Shown: positions 10,792-22,334 of the stretch, piece after piece
How positions within the stretch are numbered: position 1 is the stretch's first letter
Layout: every line of letters begins with the position of its first letter
Source of the DNA: Phoenix dactylifera
Lineage: Eukaryota; Streptophyta; Magnoliopsida; Arecales; Arecaceae
Assembly: GCF_009389715.1 (NCBI RefSeq)
Contig: NC_052396.1
Span: 13,973,888-14,037,887 of the forward strand
Length of the DNA stretch: 64,000 nucleotides
Direction of reading: 5' to 3'
Made by a program: the position numbers and the translations under genes
The notes under the pieces: generated by a model
Databases searched by the model: none
What the model saw: the letters and a program-made list of their open reading frames with translations, nothing else
What the model was told of the DNA's origin: nothing

Positions 10792-12954
10792 TGTGAGATA
10801 CGGGGCTGAAGTTGGCAGCCCCAGCCGACTTCAGCCCCGATCCTGATATGGGAGGAACCGGAGAGAGGATCGCCATCGCGATCCTCTCCGGCTCCTCCGG
10901 GGACATTTGGGGCAAGGCGCCATGGGCATCCCGCGGCACCCCCCCCTTCGGTCACACCGCGGTCGATCACGGCCGCAGATCGTGCTCGACCGCCGCGATT
11001 TTTGCGGCGGAGGGCCGTTACGATGGAGCGCTAAAACCCCCATCTCTCCTTCCCCTAGGGCCACCACCGAGCCCCCTTTTCTTCCTCTCCTCCCTCTCCT
11101 TTTCCTCTCGTTCCTCTGCTCCCACTTCCCAAGTCGTCGGTGAGCCGCCTCGGCCAACCACCACCACCACCTGAGCCTCCCCTGTTTCGAGATCTCCTTC
11201 CTCTTCGGAAAGTGCCACCGCCGCCGCTGCTAGCTACCGGACCGAGCTGAGATCTTCCTTTCGCCGTCTCTGCCACCGCCGGTAAGCCCTCTGCCATTTG
11301 TGCTCTTCGATCTTAGCCGGAGCATGCTTCCCTTCCTTTGTTTTGGCCTCATGAACCGAGACCATCTCGGTTGATTCTTGACTCCGGCCACCGCAACGAC
11401 CGCCGGCCGCAGTGGCGGCCGGCTGGCCGTCGATCGAGGGGTGGCCTCCGGCCATCCCGCCGCCCCCTTCCTCTTCCGCTCTCCCTCTTGGTCTTCCCCT
11501 ACCGTGGGGGAGTTGGGGAGGAAGAAGGCCCTATGGGCCGAACAGGGCCAAGCATGGGCCCTGTTCACCGTGGGCCCGACCTGGGCCCGGTTCACTGTGG
11601 GGCCAACTTGGGCCTAGTTAAAAAAAAAGAAAAAAAGAAGAGAAGAAAATCCGAAATCCAGATCAACTCCGAACCCGAACCCGGAGCCCGAATCCGAACC
11701 CGAACCCAAAACCCGAAACCCGAAATCCAAAACCCGAAACCTAAAACTTGAAACCCAGAACCCGAAATCCGAACCCATTTGGCCAATAAATAGAATTTTG
11801 CAGATAAGCCCTTGACAGTATATTATTTCACAAAAGAGTATTCTATAATTTATGTTTGATCCCTATAAGAAATATTATTACATAAATAATCCATTGGAGA
11901 CCAACTTTAGGGGCCCTATTTGGTCGGGTCTATGTGGGCCCTGTTGAGCCGTGTCTAATAGTATTATTTTTGGATTTTGCTTAGTTATGAAATTAACAAA
12001 AAATTAATTAAATTTAAACAGGTGAACCTTATCCGCCTATCTGAAGTAGGGATTAAGCGAGAAGAGGTAAGTAACTTAATACTTCTAGTGTGATTTTCAA
12101 ATTATTTGATAAATAGATTAAATTCTGAAATATGTTTTGTATTTAGTAAAATAGGTCTGGCATGTTAAATTTCATTTGAAAATTATGCTATAAAATCCGT
12201 AAACTATGACTGAAAAATTTATGAAATCTGTTTTTATATATATGTAATCTCAGCATGGCTATGATCTGTTCTGTTCTGTTCTGGCCCCGCCAATGGGGAT
12301 TATACGTTGGACCTGTCGACTTGTAATCTATGAGAAACCGGTTTCGACACCGCGCCACCGGTGATTAGAATAGTGATTTCTGGACACCGTTTCTACCGGT
12401 GACTAACAATAGTGGTTCTGGCATTCTGTGCAACCCATGCCACTGAGTTACGTGGCCGTAGCCTATCATGTTGAGATTCTGATATCAGAGTTTTTAGAAA
12501 AATGATAATAAGTTTTGAAAACAGTAAAATGATGTTATTTATGATTTATTCCAGTCATTATCCTGTGTTTTGAGCTGACATGCTCTGACCCCACTTTGGG
12601 GTATTTTGTTGCTTACTAGGCTAGTGTAGCTCATTATTTTATTTTTTCTATTTTTCAGATCTAGAAGCTTGATCGCACGGGATTGGAGAGTGCGTTAGAT
12701 TTTCCGATGATTTTTCAGTTATTGGCATTTCAGTTAAATTAGTTTGGACATTTGATTTTCACTTTGGAGTACATTTGAATTATGTTACCGAATGTTATTT
12801 TGGAACTCTATAAGACTGCTTTTGACCAACTTAAATAATTATGTCATCTTTAAATATGTGTGATTGCTTTGATATGATCTACTGCCTTGCACATCTGTGC
12901 GGTCCGCCGTGCGGGCGTGCGGTGTCTGCCGCGCCTTGGGCTCGGGGCGTGACA
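10792..12954 (+). repeat. 3' LTR (2.16 kb) of the second gypsy element
   Basis: It starts TGTGAGATACGGGGC after the polypurine tract and ends GGGGCGTGACA. The first kilobase is very GC-rich, with overlapping frames on both strands that carry no domain and are shadows of composition. A degenerate heptamer tract lies at 11665-11780. No 5' LTR or primer site is visible upstream of the gag, so the element is truncated. The next bases are ctatt; no partner TSD was found. Confidence 0.75.
11665..11780. repeat. degenerate CCCGAA(A/C) repeat tract
   Basis: About 15 imperfect copies of CCCGAAC, CCCGAAA or AACCCGAAATCC in about 115 bp. They resemble, but are not, the plant telomere repeat CCCTAAA. The tract lies inside an LTR and is copied with the element. 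Confidence 0.7.
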
Positions 12955-13867
12955 CTATTGGATATTTGCCTACTACTTAGCCGCTAAGACAACATTAGCT
13001 TCTTGTATAAAATTGTGTTTTATTATACTTATTTACAACTTTCATATTATAAAATATACCCATTTCAAATATATTATGACAATTTATATTTTATTAATTA
13101 ATTATTTTCATAGAAAAATTAAGCATTTTCTTTTTGATAATATATAAAAGATAAATAAGTTTATTTTATTATTTATAATATTATGAAAATCTTTCACTTA
13201 AAATATTTAAAGTATTAATAATTTTGCATATTTCTAAAGTTGTATATATTTTTTCTAAAGTTTTTTAAAAGCAGATAATTCATGATTTGTTTATTCATAT
13301 TGTAATTAATAAGTAATGGTATTCAATACAAAATACTTTTTAATACTTTATATTATTATTTTTATTTAAGTAATTTTAATTTTTATATATTTTAATACAA
13401 ATCAGGTTGAATCAATAATCCAAATCCTTAGTTAAAACAATCTCCATATAAGTTTTTAATAATTATGTCTTAGACATGGTCATGGTGCATTGCTTGCAAC
13501 ATTATTAGTGGATTTTGTATCAAATTTTTTTCTTCTAATTATTAAATTGTCTTGACTCATGTAAGTTGTTCAATAAATAGATTGATTCAAATCAAGTTAA
13601 AAATAAATATTTAACTTATCAAAAAATTTTAGATAAAAATAAAATATATAATCAATTTTATTAAATTCAATTCTGATAGGGCACATGAATTTCAGCAGTT
13701 TGACACATTTTCAAAACCAATCAAGTATCAAATCAAAATTATATGATATTAGCTATATTTGATATCTTTCAAATATCTATTTAAATTCTCATGATGGTTA
13801 GTTTGGTTTTAACAACACAATGACAAAAAATCATGATCCATATTTTATTTTAGTGAATAACACATGC
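12955..13867. other. AT-rich intergenic DNA, no gene seen
   Basis: Strongly AT-rich with no open frame of note, no element ends and no clear repeats. Confidence 0.6.
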
Positions 13868-14730
13868 ACTATAAAAATATTACTATAATTTGATATTTTG
13901 CTGATGATATTGCCATTTCATCATTAATGTATAAGATTTTAGTGACAACATAATATATAAATAGTAAAAATATAGAATTTTAATGACCACTCTATAAATT
14001 CATCATTAATAGTATATATCTATAGTGACTATTTTAAAATATCATCACTAAAGCCATATACTTACTTTAGTGATGAATCATAAAATTGTCATTAATATAC
14101 TGACCAATATTGCTTTTTGTATTAAAAATTATAACAACATACTGCATCGTCACTATAGGCAGAGTTCTAATGACCACTTTATAATCTTATCACTAAAAAA
14201 TATATAACTATAGTGACTATTTTAAAATATCATCACTAAAAACATAAGTTTTAGTGATAAATTATGAATTTACCATAAGTGATTTGACAAATACGATTTT
14301 AACACCAAACTTATGACAACATAATATATCATCACTAAAAATATAGATTTTTATTAACCACTCTATAAGTTTGTCAATAAAGGTATATATCCACAATATC
14401 CATTTTAAAATGTCATCACTAAAGATATAAGTTTTAGTAATGAATCATAAAATTGTCATTAGTGAGTTGACCAAAATTAATTTTGGCATAAATATTATTT
14501 TCCCAACTTAAAAAAGCTCTATTTAGTGATGAATTTTTTGTGATAAAATGAAAAATAATCACAAAAGATATATATTTTGTGGCGGTATTTCTTTTCATCG
14601 TTAAAGATACAAAACAAAATAGTTTGTTGTGACCACTTTTTATTTTCATCACTAAATATGAGATTTTTTGTGACTAGAATTGTATATCATCACTAAAAAT
14701 TCGTCATTAAAACTCTAAATTCTTGTAGTG
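13868..14730. mobile_element. non-autonomous CACTA-type remnant
   Basis: The right end is CACTACAAGAATTTAGAG on the minus strand (14713-14730), a typical CACTA terminus. Inside are many (A)TCATCACTAAA/TTTAGTGATGA motifs, as expected for subterminal transposase sites, and roughly three tandem units of about 185 bp (blocks at about 14025, 14212 and 14400). A possible left end CACTATAAAAA lies at 13868, but its flank does not match the right flank (gtc), so that border is uncertain. No coding sequence. Confidence 0.6.
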
Positions 14731-16704
14731 GTCTAAGGCTCTCGATCATCCCTTGATCTAACAATTTATTAACACAGACATTTCATAATAAGATGGAGTT
14801 CGTGGTTATTTCAATGCAAGGGGATCAGTCTCGATCATGCCTCCTCACTATCCAAATCTAGATTTCCATCTAATCAAATTAAAGTTCCCGAGTTAGATAT
14901 AAGTTATCAATTAAGAGAAAATTAGACAAATAAAAGGGATTTTGGTCAATTTGGGTCTGCTTACAAAGATAGAAAGAAGAGAGAGGGACTTTGTCTAGGT
15001 TCAATCAAGGCCTAGGTTTGATCCATTGATGTTATGGATAAATCCCGGTATTTGGTCCATGAGTCAAGAAAGAGAAAATAAGTACAGGGAGAAAAAGAGA
15101 ATTTATAGAAAAAATAAATAAAGAAAAATGGGAAGAAATAGAGACAAATTAGAAGAAGATGAAAGTGAAGGAGAAAAGGAGAGAAGAGAAGAGACTAGGA
15201 GAAGGTAATGGAAGCCGGGATGTGATAGTGCTGGAGGAATTGGTGGCTATGGGCCATGCTAAATGGTGGCTGCCAGCGATGGTGGTGACCGGCGAAGATG
15301 GCAAAATAGAGAAAATGGGTCTTGGTTTGGTTAAAAATAGAGGGATGGAGCTTTGGTTCTGGTCGGCTTATTGAAGAACCACAAAGAAGAGGTCAGAAGA
15401 GGGGGAGGGCGATCGATTAGGTGGTGTGGGTTTGCGACAAGGTGGCTGTGCACTTCTAACCGTATATACATAATTCAGAGCAAGGGCGAGGAGAGGGGCA
15501 GTGCCTTAGGCCTGTTTCGGTGGCAGCTTCTTCGGCCAAAGGGGGCAACAAGAGGGTGAGGGACTCATCAGCGAGTAGCGGTGGCAATAAATGTCGGCTA
15601 ACGACAGTGGATTCCAACAAAAAAAATGTGCGGCAACACTCGAATAGGTAAAATAGTGCAAAATGGGGTTTAGAGAGAGAAAGATAGGGTTTTAGATGGT
15701 GGCGCTCAATCGTAGTGGCACGGCAGGCATCACAGATGAGGAAGAAGGGATGAAAAGGGTTCTAAAGGCCCGACGGTGGATCATACAGAAAGGGTGGGGG
15801 ATTTAAAGAAAGGGTTTTTGACGAGATAGCTCAGCTCAACGACAGATAAAATTTGTCGTTCATCAGTTACAGCAGCTCCAATGGCTGACAATTGTTCGTA
15901 CCGGGCCCACGGAATACTCACAAGCCAGGCTCCGTGGCTTTATCTCAATGGTGGGGGCTCGAACAGAGAAAATTATTTTTCTCTATTCTAATCATTTTTT
16001 TATTTTTTTTCAATTGAAGTCGGTTGGGCCTGCCGACCTCAATTTGAGATAGACCTATTTTGGGCCAATTCTCACGAAGCTTGTATGCTATATGCATAAA
16101 TATCACAATGGTATCCATATCTAAGACTGTTGATCAACATCATATTGGCCCGTGTGGGATGGATGGAACCATCATATATAATGCTCACAAGTCTCATGAA
16201 TAAAAGATGCATTGGATTATCTTTTTTAAGTAGTAGAGCTGAATCTCTAGTTTTTGGATACTAGAGGCTTAGACCTTATAAAGATACAGAAAGGCTTTGC
16301 ATCTGCCCCTGGGAAGTAGCAGCAGCGGCAGTTGTTGTTGTCGTTACCACTGCTGCTATGATATAAAATTTCAGTTTGTTTCTCGTGCAAGAGCAAGAAC
16401 TAGCCTCAATACATTGTATCTATTAAAATCTGAAGTGCTGTCAATGAGAGAAAATTAAACGGTGGAGACATGTAAAGATTTTGGGATGACATCTACTGCC
16501 AAGCTTGATGGACATTCAGACTCTTACAGCATGACAGAAGAGAAATTTATTAGGTCTATTTTTTAATCATTTAACAAAATAATTATCTCTATTTATGTTC
16601 CATTGAAACTTCTCCACCATAAATTGTATGCCTGACAGCCCTGCAAGGACATGGATGCCATTTATGAAATTCTTAAACTCATCGTACCGGTATATGTGGG
16701 GCGT
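14731..16704. other. intergenic DNA with purine-rich stretch, no gene supported
   Basis: An A/G-rich block at about 15060-15310 gives a short plus frame with no recognised domain. I regard it as compositional. A CAG/GTT-rich run lies at about 16318-16355. Nothing else is recognised. Confidence 0.5.
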
Positions 16705-17530
16705 TGGTGTCACAATTTGGAACCGCACTCAAAAAAAACTAGTCAAAAAATATTATTTGGTGTAATAATTCAAGGCCTCATCCAAAATTGCTAGTCAGAA
16801 AGTATTATTTGAATTTCTTAACCTAACGAATAACCAGTATGAGACTAAACGCATGTTTGTACAGGTCCTTACATACTTCCCCGTTTAAGCTCTGATATTC
16901 TCATCAGGCTAAGAATTTAAATCCATTCAAATTTAATCACAAGTGTCGCAATCAATTCGTGCTACAATGTCCCCTAATTCACATGGGCCATGGGTCGGGT
17001 TCGCTCTAATACCATTTTGTACAAATCCAGAATCTTATCCAAAAAGGCTAGCTTGAAGATATTTTTTGGGTTACTTGGTCTTGTATAAATCCTCAAGATC
17101 TATCTTATGAATAACCGATATGAGACTAAATACACGCTCGTACGGATCCTCATATTTGAATTTCTTGATCTTGTTCAAATACTTAAAATCTATTTAGTGC
17201 ATAGCCAATGTAGGACTAAACTCACACCCATATGAATTTTCATATGCTCCTCTTTTTTAAGCTCTAGAATTTTTTCCAAACTAAGAATCCAAATCCATTC
17301 AAATCTAATTTCAAGCATCATGATCGGTATGCAGTCAGTTTTTATAAATTTGTGATGCAGTATTTTTTAGTCCATGTAGATTATGAACTAAAATAGTTCT
17401 GATATTATTTAATAATTTAAAATTTTATCTAAAAGGTACGGTGAGAAATTATCATTTGAATATTTTGATTTCATACAAATATTCACAAGATCTATACATA
17501 GGTGACGTGGAACTAAATATGCGGTCATGG
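16705..17530 (-). repeat. old tandem TRIM cluster
   Basis: Decayed copies of the same short LTR element that is intact at 22340-22777. LTR-like units lie at about 16761-16873, 17018-17155, 17157-17251 (partial) and 17400-17530, separated by two internal segments at about 16874-17017 and 17252-17385. An internal segment ends with a recognisable tRNA-type primer complement (ctctaatacca, about 17003-17014). The order LTR-int-LTR-(LTR)-int-LTR implies unequal recombination or insertion of one copy into another. Confidence 0.7.
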
Positions 17531-18097
17531 ATGCTGACGGTTGGCATGATCCGACATGTCAAGAGCCGAGGGTACATTGGATTCCCAGCCCTAAGCGGGA
17601 AGCAGACAGCAGATGGGGATCTGAGTCCCCCATTCGGTTTCATCTTCAGAGTAAAAAAATATACTCTGACACGCAAATACTGCGATCCATGGTACTTTTT
17701 TGCTGTGTAAGCATGTGCTCGGGCCCAGGTATCAAGCGTTTAATGTACGTGAAAGAGATTATAATTCCATACTTGGATCTCGGCCAAAGCCAAAGGACAT
17801 GCCCCTCAGAGCACTCCATGCAAAGGGGCTCCGCATAATGATGATGGATAGTTACAGTACACCACTCCACTTAAGCATCTCATCGCCCTTACTTCGAGAG
17901 AAAACTCAAGCATCAAAAATAAATAAATAAATAAACAGTGTGACTGACTGAATTGCATCATCACTCAGTGAAATTTTGCTAGAAAAGTTTAGAGTTTGCT
18001 CCCTCACTCCTTTATCAACTTTTTTTTTTTTTTTTTACTTTGTGCGCGCATAGCGTGAATTACCGTGGTATCGAAAAAAGAAAAAAGATTTAGGATT
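17531..18097. other. intergenic DNA, no gene supported
   Basis: Short overlapping frames on both strands near 17530-17930 show no domain. A T-run lies near 18020-18037. Confidence 0.5.
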
Positions 18098-18773
18098 AAA
18101 TGTGTTACTGGAAACTGGATTTGGAAGCGACCCGGACTAAGAAGGAGGAGCTTCGGCAGGAAATGCGCCGGTGGACAGCTTTTTCCTGGAGACCTGCAAG
18201 AAGCCGGTAGTCGGAAGTTTCGGCGCTGGCCCTCCGATGCTTAAGTCAGAGGAGGTTTTTTTGGTGGAGCTAGCAGAGAGGTTACGTAAAAGAAAGATTT
18301 TTTTTTCGAAGGAAGAAGTCTCCGCATTTTATAAGAGGGGTGTATGGGTTACCTATGACGTGACTGTGCGAATTAATGAGTTACCGTAATGATTGGACGT
18401 GATCGTGTGAATTTGAGTTACCGTGGACGGCCCGAGATTTTAAGCTGGCTGGAGGTCTGTTGAGATCGTGCGCATTTAATCATTGACAGTCACTGGGGCG
18501 GAGATCATGAGATTGGGCCTCGGATGAGGAGGGGGACTTGATTTTCGGTGGAGTGGAGGGGTCTGCTTCTTCTGTTGACTGGGTCTTTTTTGGGCTTGAG
18601 GTCGATCGGGCTCAACTTAATCGAGATCAAGGCTGCAAGCTCTGAGGCCGGGCGCGTTGAGGTTGGGCATCTTGATGTCAGGCGCCATGAGGGTTGCCGC
18701 CGTCGCGCTCGCCATCAAGTGCCGGTGATATATCCACGTGCTTTGAGCAATTCATTTTTCCCCCAACAAAATG
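18098..18773. mobile_element. solo LTR (666 bp) with TSD aaatg
   Basis: The LTR at 18103-18768 reads TGTTACTGG...CCCCAACA on the plus strand. The target duplication aaatg lies at 18098-18102 and 18769-18773. On the minus strand it starts TGTTGGGGG and carries CCTCTGACTTAAGCATCGGA (18236-18255), the U5 phrase shared with the solo LTRs at 8608 and 27321, so its sense is minus. Confidence 0.92.
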
Positions 18774-19280
18774 CTTTTGAGGTGAGCCATAGGGTGATGC
18801 CATTTGCGTGGCAGATAGGATGGCTGATTGAAGGACTGTTAAATTGATGAGTGAGTGAAGTTTTGCTCTCAGATATGCTCTCTTTTACTAGGTGATGCAA
18901 TGAGAACTTTCTATGAAAGCATGGGGGAGGTTAAAAGGCTTAGGCTTAAGGATTAGAACAGGTAGAAACGTAGTTGTAATCAATCACAAGGAGTGATTGA
19001 CTCTAGGCATGCCACTTGCCATGTTCATGGTTATCCACCTTAGGTTTTGTCAAATGAACAGCACGCAATTGTGGCTGCTTGTGATTGCAGATAACCATGA
19101 CTTGTCCATCAGACATATGACCAATTAGCCAAATTTATTAAATTAAAAGCAATTATGGTGAGCACAATGTGACAGGATGGCACCAAAAGTAAGGCATTAT
19201 TTGTTTTCGCTAACAAGTGGTTAAAATAGGTCCCCTGCAGTTCAAGGCGGTGTGATTCCACGAGGCTCCCATTAGATCTC
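18774..19280. other. intergenic DNA, no gene supported
   Basis: No domain-bearing frame and no element ends were found here. Confidence 0.5.
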
Positions 19281-19284
19281 CATT

Positions 19285-19660
19285 CCACTTGGGAGTGGCA
19301 ATCGAGCCTGATCGGATTGGAACAAATTATATACAGCTGGATTCGATACAAATCAGACCATAAAGTTTCATATCTGAACTCAATCTATTTATTAAGTAGA
19401 TTAGAAATAGAAATCTGAGCTTGTCATATTTAAAAAATAAATAATTCGATCCGACTTGTTTAACTTATTTAAGAAATAAATAATTAACCTATTAATCTAT
19501 CTGTAAAACTTATATAATCTGTTAACCAACTTAATTCAATCCGATCGAATTATTAAATAGATTAAATATATCAAAATATTAAAATCTGAATCCGGTCTAA
19601 TTATTAAGTGTTTTAAACAAATCAACTTGTTTCCAACCGAACTTATTTGGCTCCAATTGA
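19285..19660. repeat. dispersed repeat, TTAAATAGATT-rich, copy 1
   Basis: It starts with GAGTGGCAATCGAGCC and continues with many TTATTAAATAGATTAAAT-like units. A second, related copy is at about 23965-24475 (GGTTGGCAATCAAG...). I could not define the ends or class. Confidence 0.5.
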
Positions 19661-19774
19661 AATCGGCTTATTGCACGTCGAACATAGGTGGAACATAGTT
19701 TGCCGGCCGTAATTCCACTATTACCCTTTGAACTCCCGAAGGAAGGAATCCCAAAGGCCAAAACCAACTGGTCT

Positions 19775-20377
19775 CACGTGAGAACCCTTTCCACTTCCCC
19801 GCGGACCACCGCGACTCTCGCATACCGCAAATCCCTCCCCAAAATAAAGTCCACAAACGTGTCGTGCACTGAGCCGCGTAAACAGGTGGTGTAACTCATC
19901 CGCGAGGAATCACACCGAGGCTAATGACTTCGATAAGCGTGACACATGGGGCCGGCGATGTGCCATCACCGACTTCGAGATCCGTCCACCCGAGGGTAAG
20001 CGCTGGGGGGCCCACCAGTGACCACCTCCCTACGTACGAACTCCTACGTGGTCGATTGTTACTGGATGTTCGGAAAGGCGAGGCCGCTCCGTGGCCCCCA
20101 CCTTTAATGTTTATTTCTTTTCCTTTAGTCCTCCGACACAAAAAATTCATCAGGAACTCAAAATATCACTCAAAAGTCGCTCGACTGATGTGGCGCATAC
20201 TCATTGGTTCGCTCCCAAGAGTTCGTATCGGGAAGTGCGCCATTAAGTAAAGTAAAGCGAATGGTGCAATGCATCTGAGTGACTCTTAATAATTCCCATC
20301 CTTCATCGCGTCGGTAACGCGTTACTACGTCTGTATATGGACCCCACCATCCACCAAAGCAGCAAAGCTCTATATGA
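19775..20377 (+). promoter_or_regulatory. dehydrin promoter with G-box, ABRE-like, DRE-like sites and TATA box
   Basis: Upstream of the dehydrin start are a palindromic G-box CACGTG at 19775-19780, an ABRE-type core TACGTGG at 20045-20051, a DRE-like CACCGACTT at about 19967-19975, and TATATGA at 20371-20377 about 145 bp before the ATG. These are the usual ABA- and cold/drought-responsive elements of dehydrin promoters. Function is inferred from motifs only. Confidence 0.5.
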
Positions 20378-20519
20378 CACCTTGGCTTTCGCCATCCTCC
20401 CTTCATCTCGAATCCAAAGAGGAGAAGAAGCGAGAAGAGGCTTCCAGCAGAAAGCCACCGAATTAGCTTTATTTGTTTCATAGTTATCAGTTGGTGTTTG
20501 TGAGTGAAAGTTGGGAGGG

Positions 20520-21370
20520 ATGGCGGAGGAGCAGAAGCAGGAGGTGGAGGTGAAAGACCGGGGCCTGTTCGACTTCATGGGGAGGAAGAAGGAGGAGGAG
20601 CAGGAGGTTCTGGTCGCCGGAGTGGAAAAGGTTCACATAGAGGAGGGGAAGAAGGAAGAGAAAGAGGAGGAAAAGAAGGAGAGCTTGCTTGAGAAGCTCC
20701 ACCGGTCTCACAGCTCCAGCTCTAGCTCGGTAAGTCCACCGCATCGTGGAACCCTTCTTGCTTTCTTTTGCCCTTCTCTTTTTTTTTTTTCTTTATCTCA
20801 CCGCATATTTAGTGTTCGTGTTGTGATCTTGCCAACCATGAAGTTTTCTGATCTAATCTAAGTATAAAATTCCCTTTTGTTGTTGTTATGGTATACATGC
20901 AGTCAAGTGAGGAGGAAGGAGGTGAGGGAGAGAACAAAGAGAAGAAGAAGAAGAAGAAAAAGAAGGGATTGGTGGAGAAGATCAAGGGGAAGATCGGCGG
21001 CGAAGAAGAGGAGAAGCCGGCCGTGGTCGAGCAGGAGGTGGCGATCGCCGCTGTGTCCTCCGAAAGCGAGGACTCCACAGTCAAGGTGGAGGTGGTGGAC
21101 GAGAGTCTCAAAGTGGAGGGAGTCCCGGAGGAGGAGAAGAAAGGTTTCTTAGAAAAGATCAAGGAGAAGCTCCCCGGCCACCACAAGAAGCCAGAGGAGG
21201 CCGCCGCCCCGGCCGCAGAGTGCGCCGGCCAGGGGACGAAGGAGCACGAAACCGATCATGGACATGAGGGGAAAGAGAAGAAGGGCATACTAGGGAAGCT
21301 CATGGAGAAGCTGCCCGGCTATCACAAGAATGGTGGCGAGGAGAGTGAGAAGGCCGGTGCTACCCACTAG
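20520..21370 (+). CDS. FSK3-type acidic dehydrin (LEA group 2)
   Basis: An intrinsically disordered stress protein that protects membranes and enzymes during dehydration or cold. Exons are 20520-20729 and 20903-21370 (GT..AG intron), giving 225 residues. The ATG sits in a strong context (GGGATGGCG). Visible modules are an F-segment [11 protein letters not shown] at residues 13-23, a serine tract of eight residues spanning the splice junction (about 65-72) followed by acidic residues, and three lysine-rich K-segments at about 88-103, 148-164 and 195-211, the last two ending EKLPGHH and EKLPGYH. There is an unusual run of eight lysines before the first K-segment, which is the least canonical. 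The layout matches SK3/ERD10-COR47-like dehydrins, where the intron lies within or next to the S-segment. Drought, ABA or cold induction is likely, given the upstream motifs. Confidence 0.95.
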
Positions 21371-22334
21371 AAGGAAAGCTTGATACATATCCTTCTTAAT
21401 GTTTGTTTTTGGATGTTTTTCTCTATCATGATGTATGTTGGATTGCCACTGTTTGTTTGTTGGTATTCTTAAGTTGTTTGTTTGTTGGTCCATCTTGGAT
21501 GTGATATGATTAGGTATGCTCTTGCTTTTTGTTGTTATTTTTTGCCGCTAGGCAAGAAGGATACCCAAGTATTGATATATATATATATATGTACTTGTTT
21601 CATGGTGCATAAATGCCTACTAGTGATATAATTGTTTGGTATTGTTTTTGTTCTAGTCTAAACATATATAGACTGTGACAAGTTAATTAATGTGTCTTTT
21701 TCTTCCTTACCATGTTTCATGTTCTAAAGTGGGCGTCTTTTGAAGCATACTCAGCTAGCCAGTGGTCAAGATACTAGGCTTTGGTTGCAAGCAAGAGGAA
21801 AGGTAATTTGATTTTAACGGGCATAGAAATAGATCTACATTCCCAAAAACTTTATGCATGAATACAACTTTATGTTAGGTACGAACATCGCTGTAGAACA
21901 AATAAAACTTTATGAACATATGTCCTTAAAATTATTAAAATTTTCTATTTAATTATGTTTTCCTTGAGGGAGTATATACATTAATCAGTCAGGACAAGCG
22001 AACAACCATAGCATGAATAAAATTAAATCACCAAGAACCTTCGTTATTGATCACTATGAAGAAGACTAATTTACCTGCTGGGGAAACGGTTATAGATAAA
22101 ATCTAGGGTGGAGAAATGCTATAATATATCATAAAATCGGGGGTTAAGCACCTTGTTCAGGAGAGCTTTGGCTTGGTAATCAAACATGATGCCTTGCTAC
22201 AGCATGGCCAACCTTGAGAGCACAAGAGCACATTGAAATAAGATTCCGAACCAGATACTCAAACATGATATCCAAAGCTTGGGAACAGATGCATCTCAAT
22301 GATCACTGCTACATCTGTGTCGGTTCCATACTCA
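21371..22334 (+). other. dehydrin 3' UTR and intergenic DNA
   Basis: T-rich 3' UTR just after the stop, then a TA microsatellite at about 21573-21590 and AT-rich DNA. No further gene seen. Confidence 0.5.

Noticed and set aside
11665-11780. Interstitial telomere array
   Set aside because: Units are CCCGAA-type, not CCCTAAA, and irregular; lies within an LTR.
10676-11786. Many 60-137 codon frames on both strands
   Set aside because: GC-rich U3 of the 3' LTR at 10792-12954; stop-poor composition, no domain.
15159-15559. Possible small genes in the purine-rich stretch
   Set aside because: Low complexity Lys/Glu/Arg start, no domain, no splice support.
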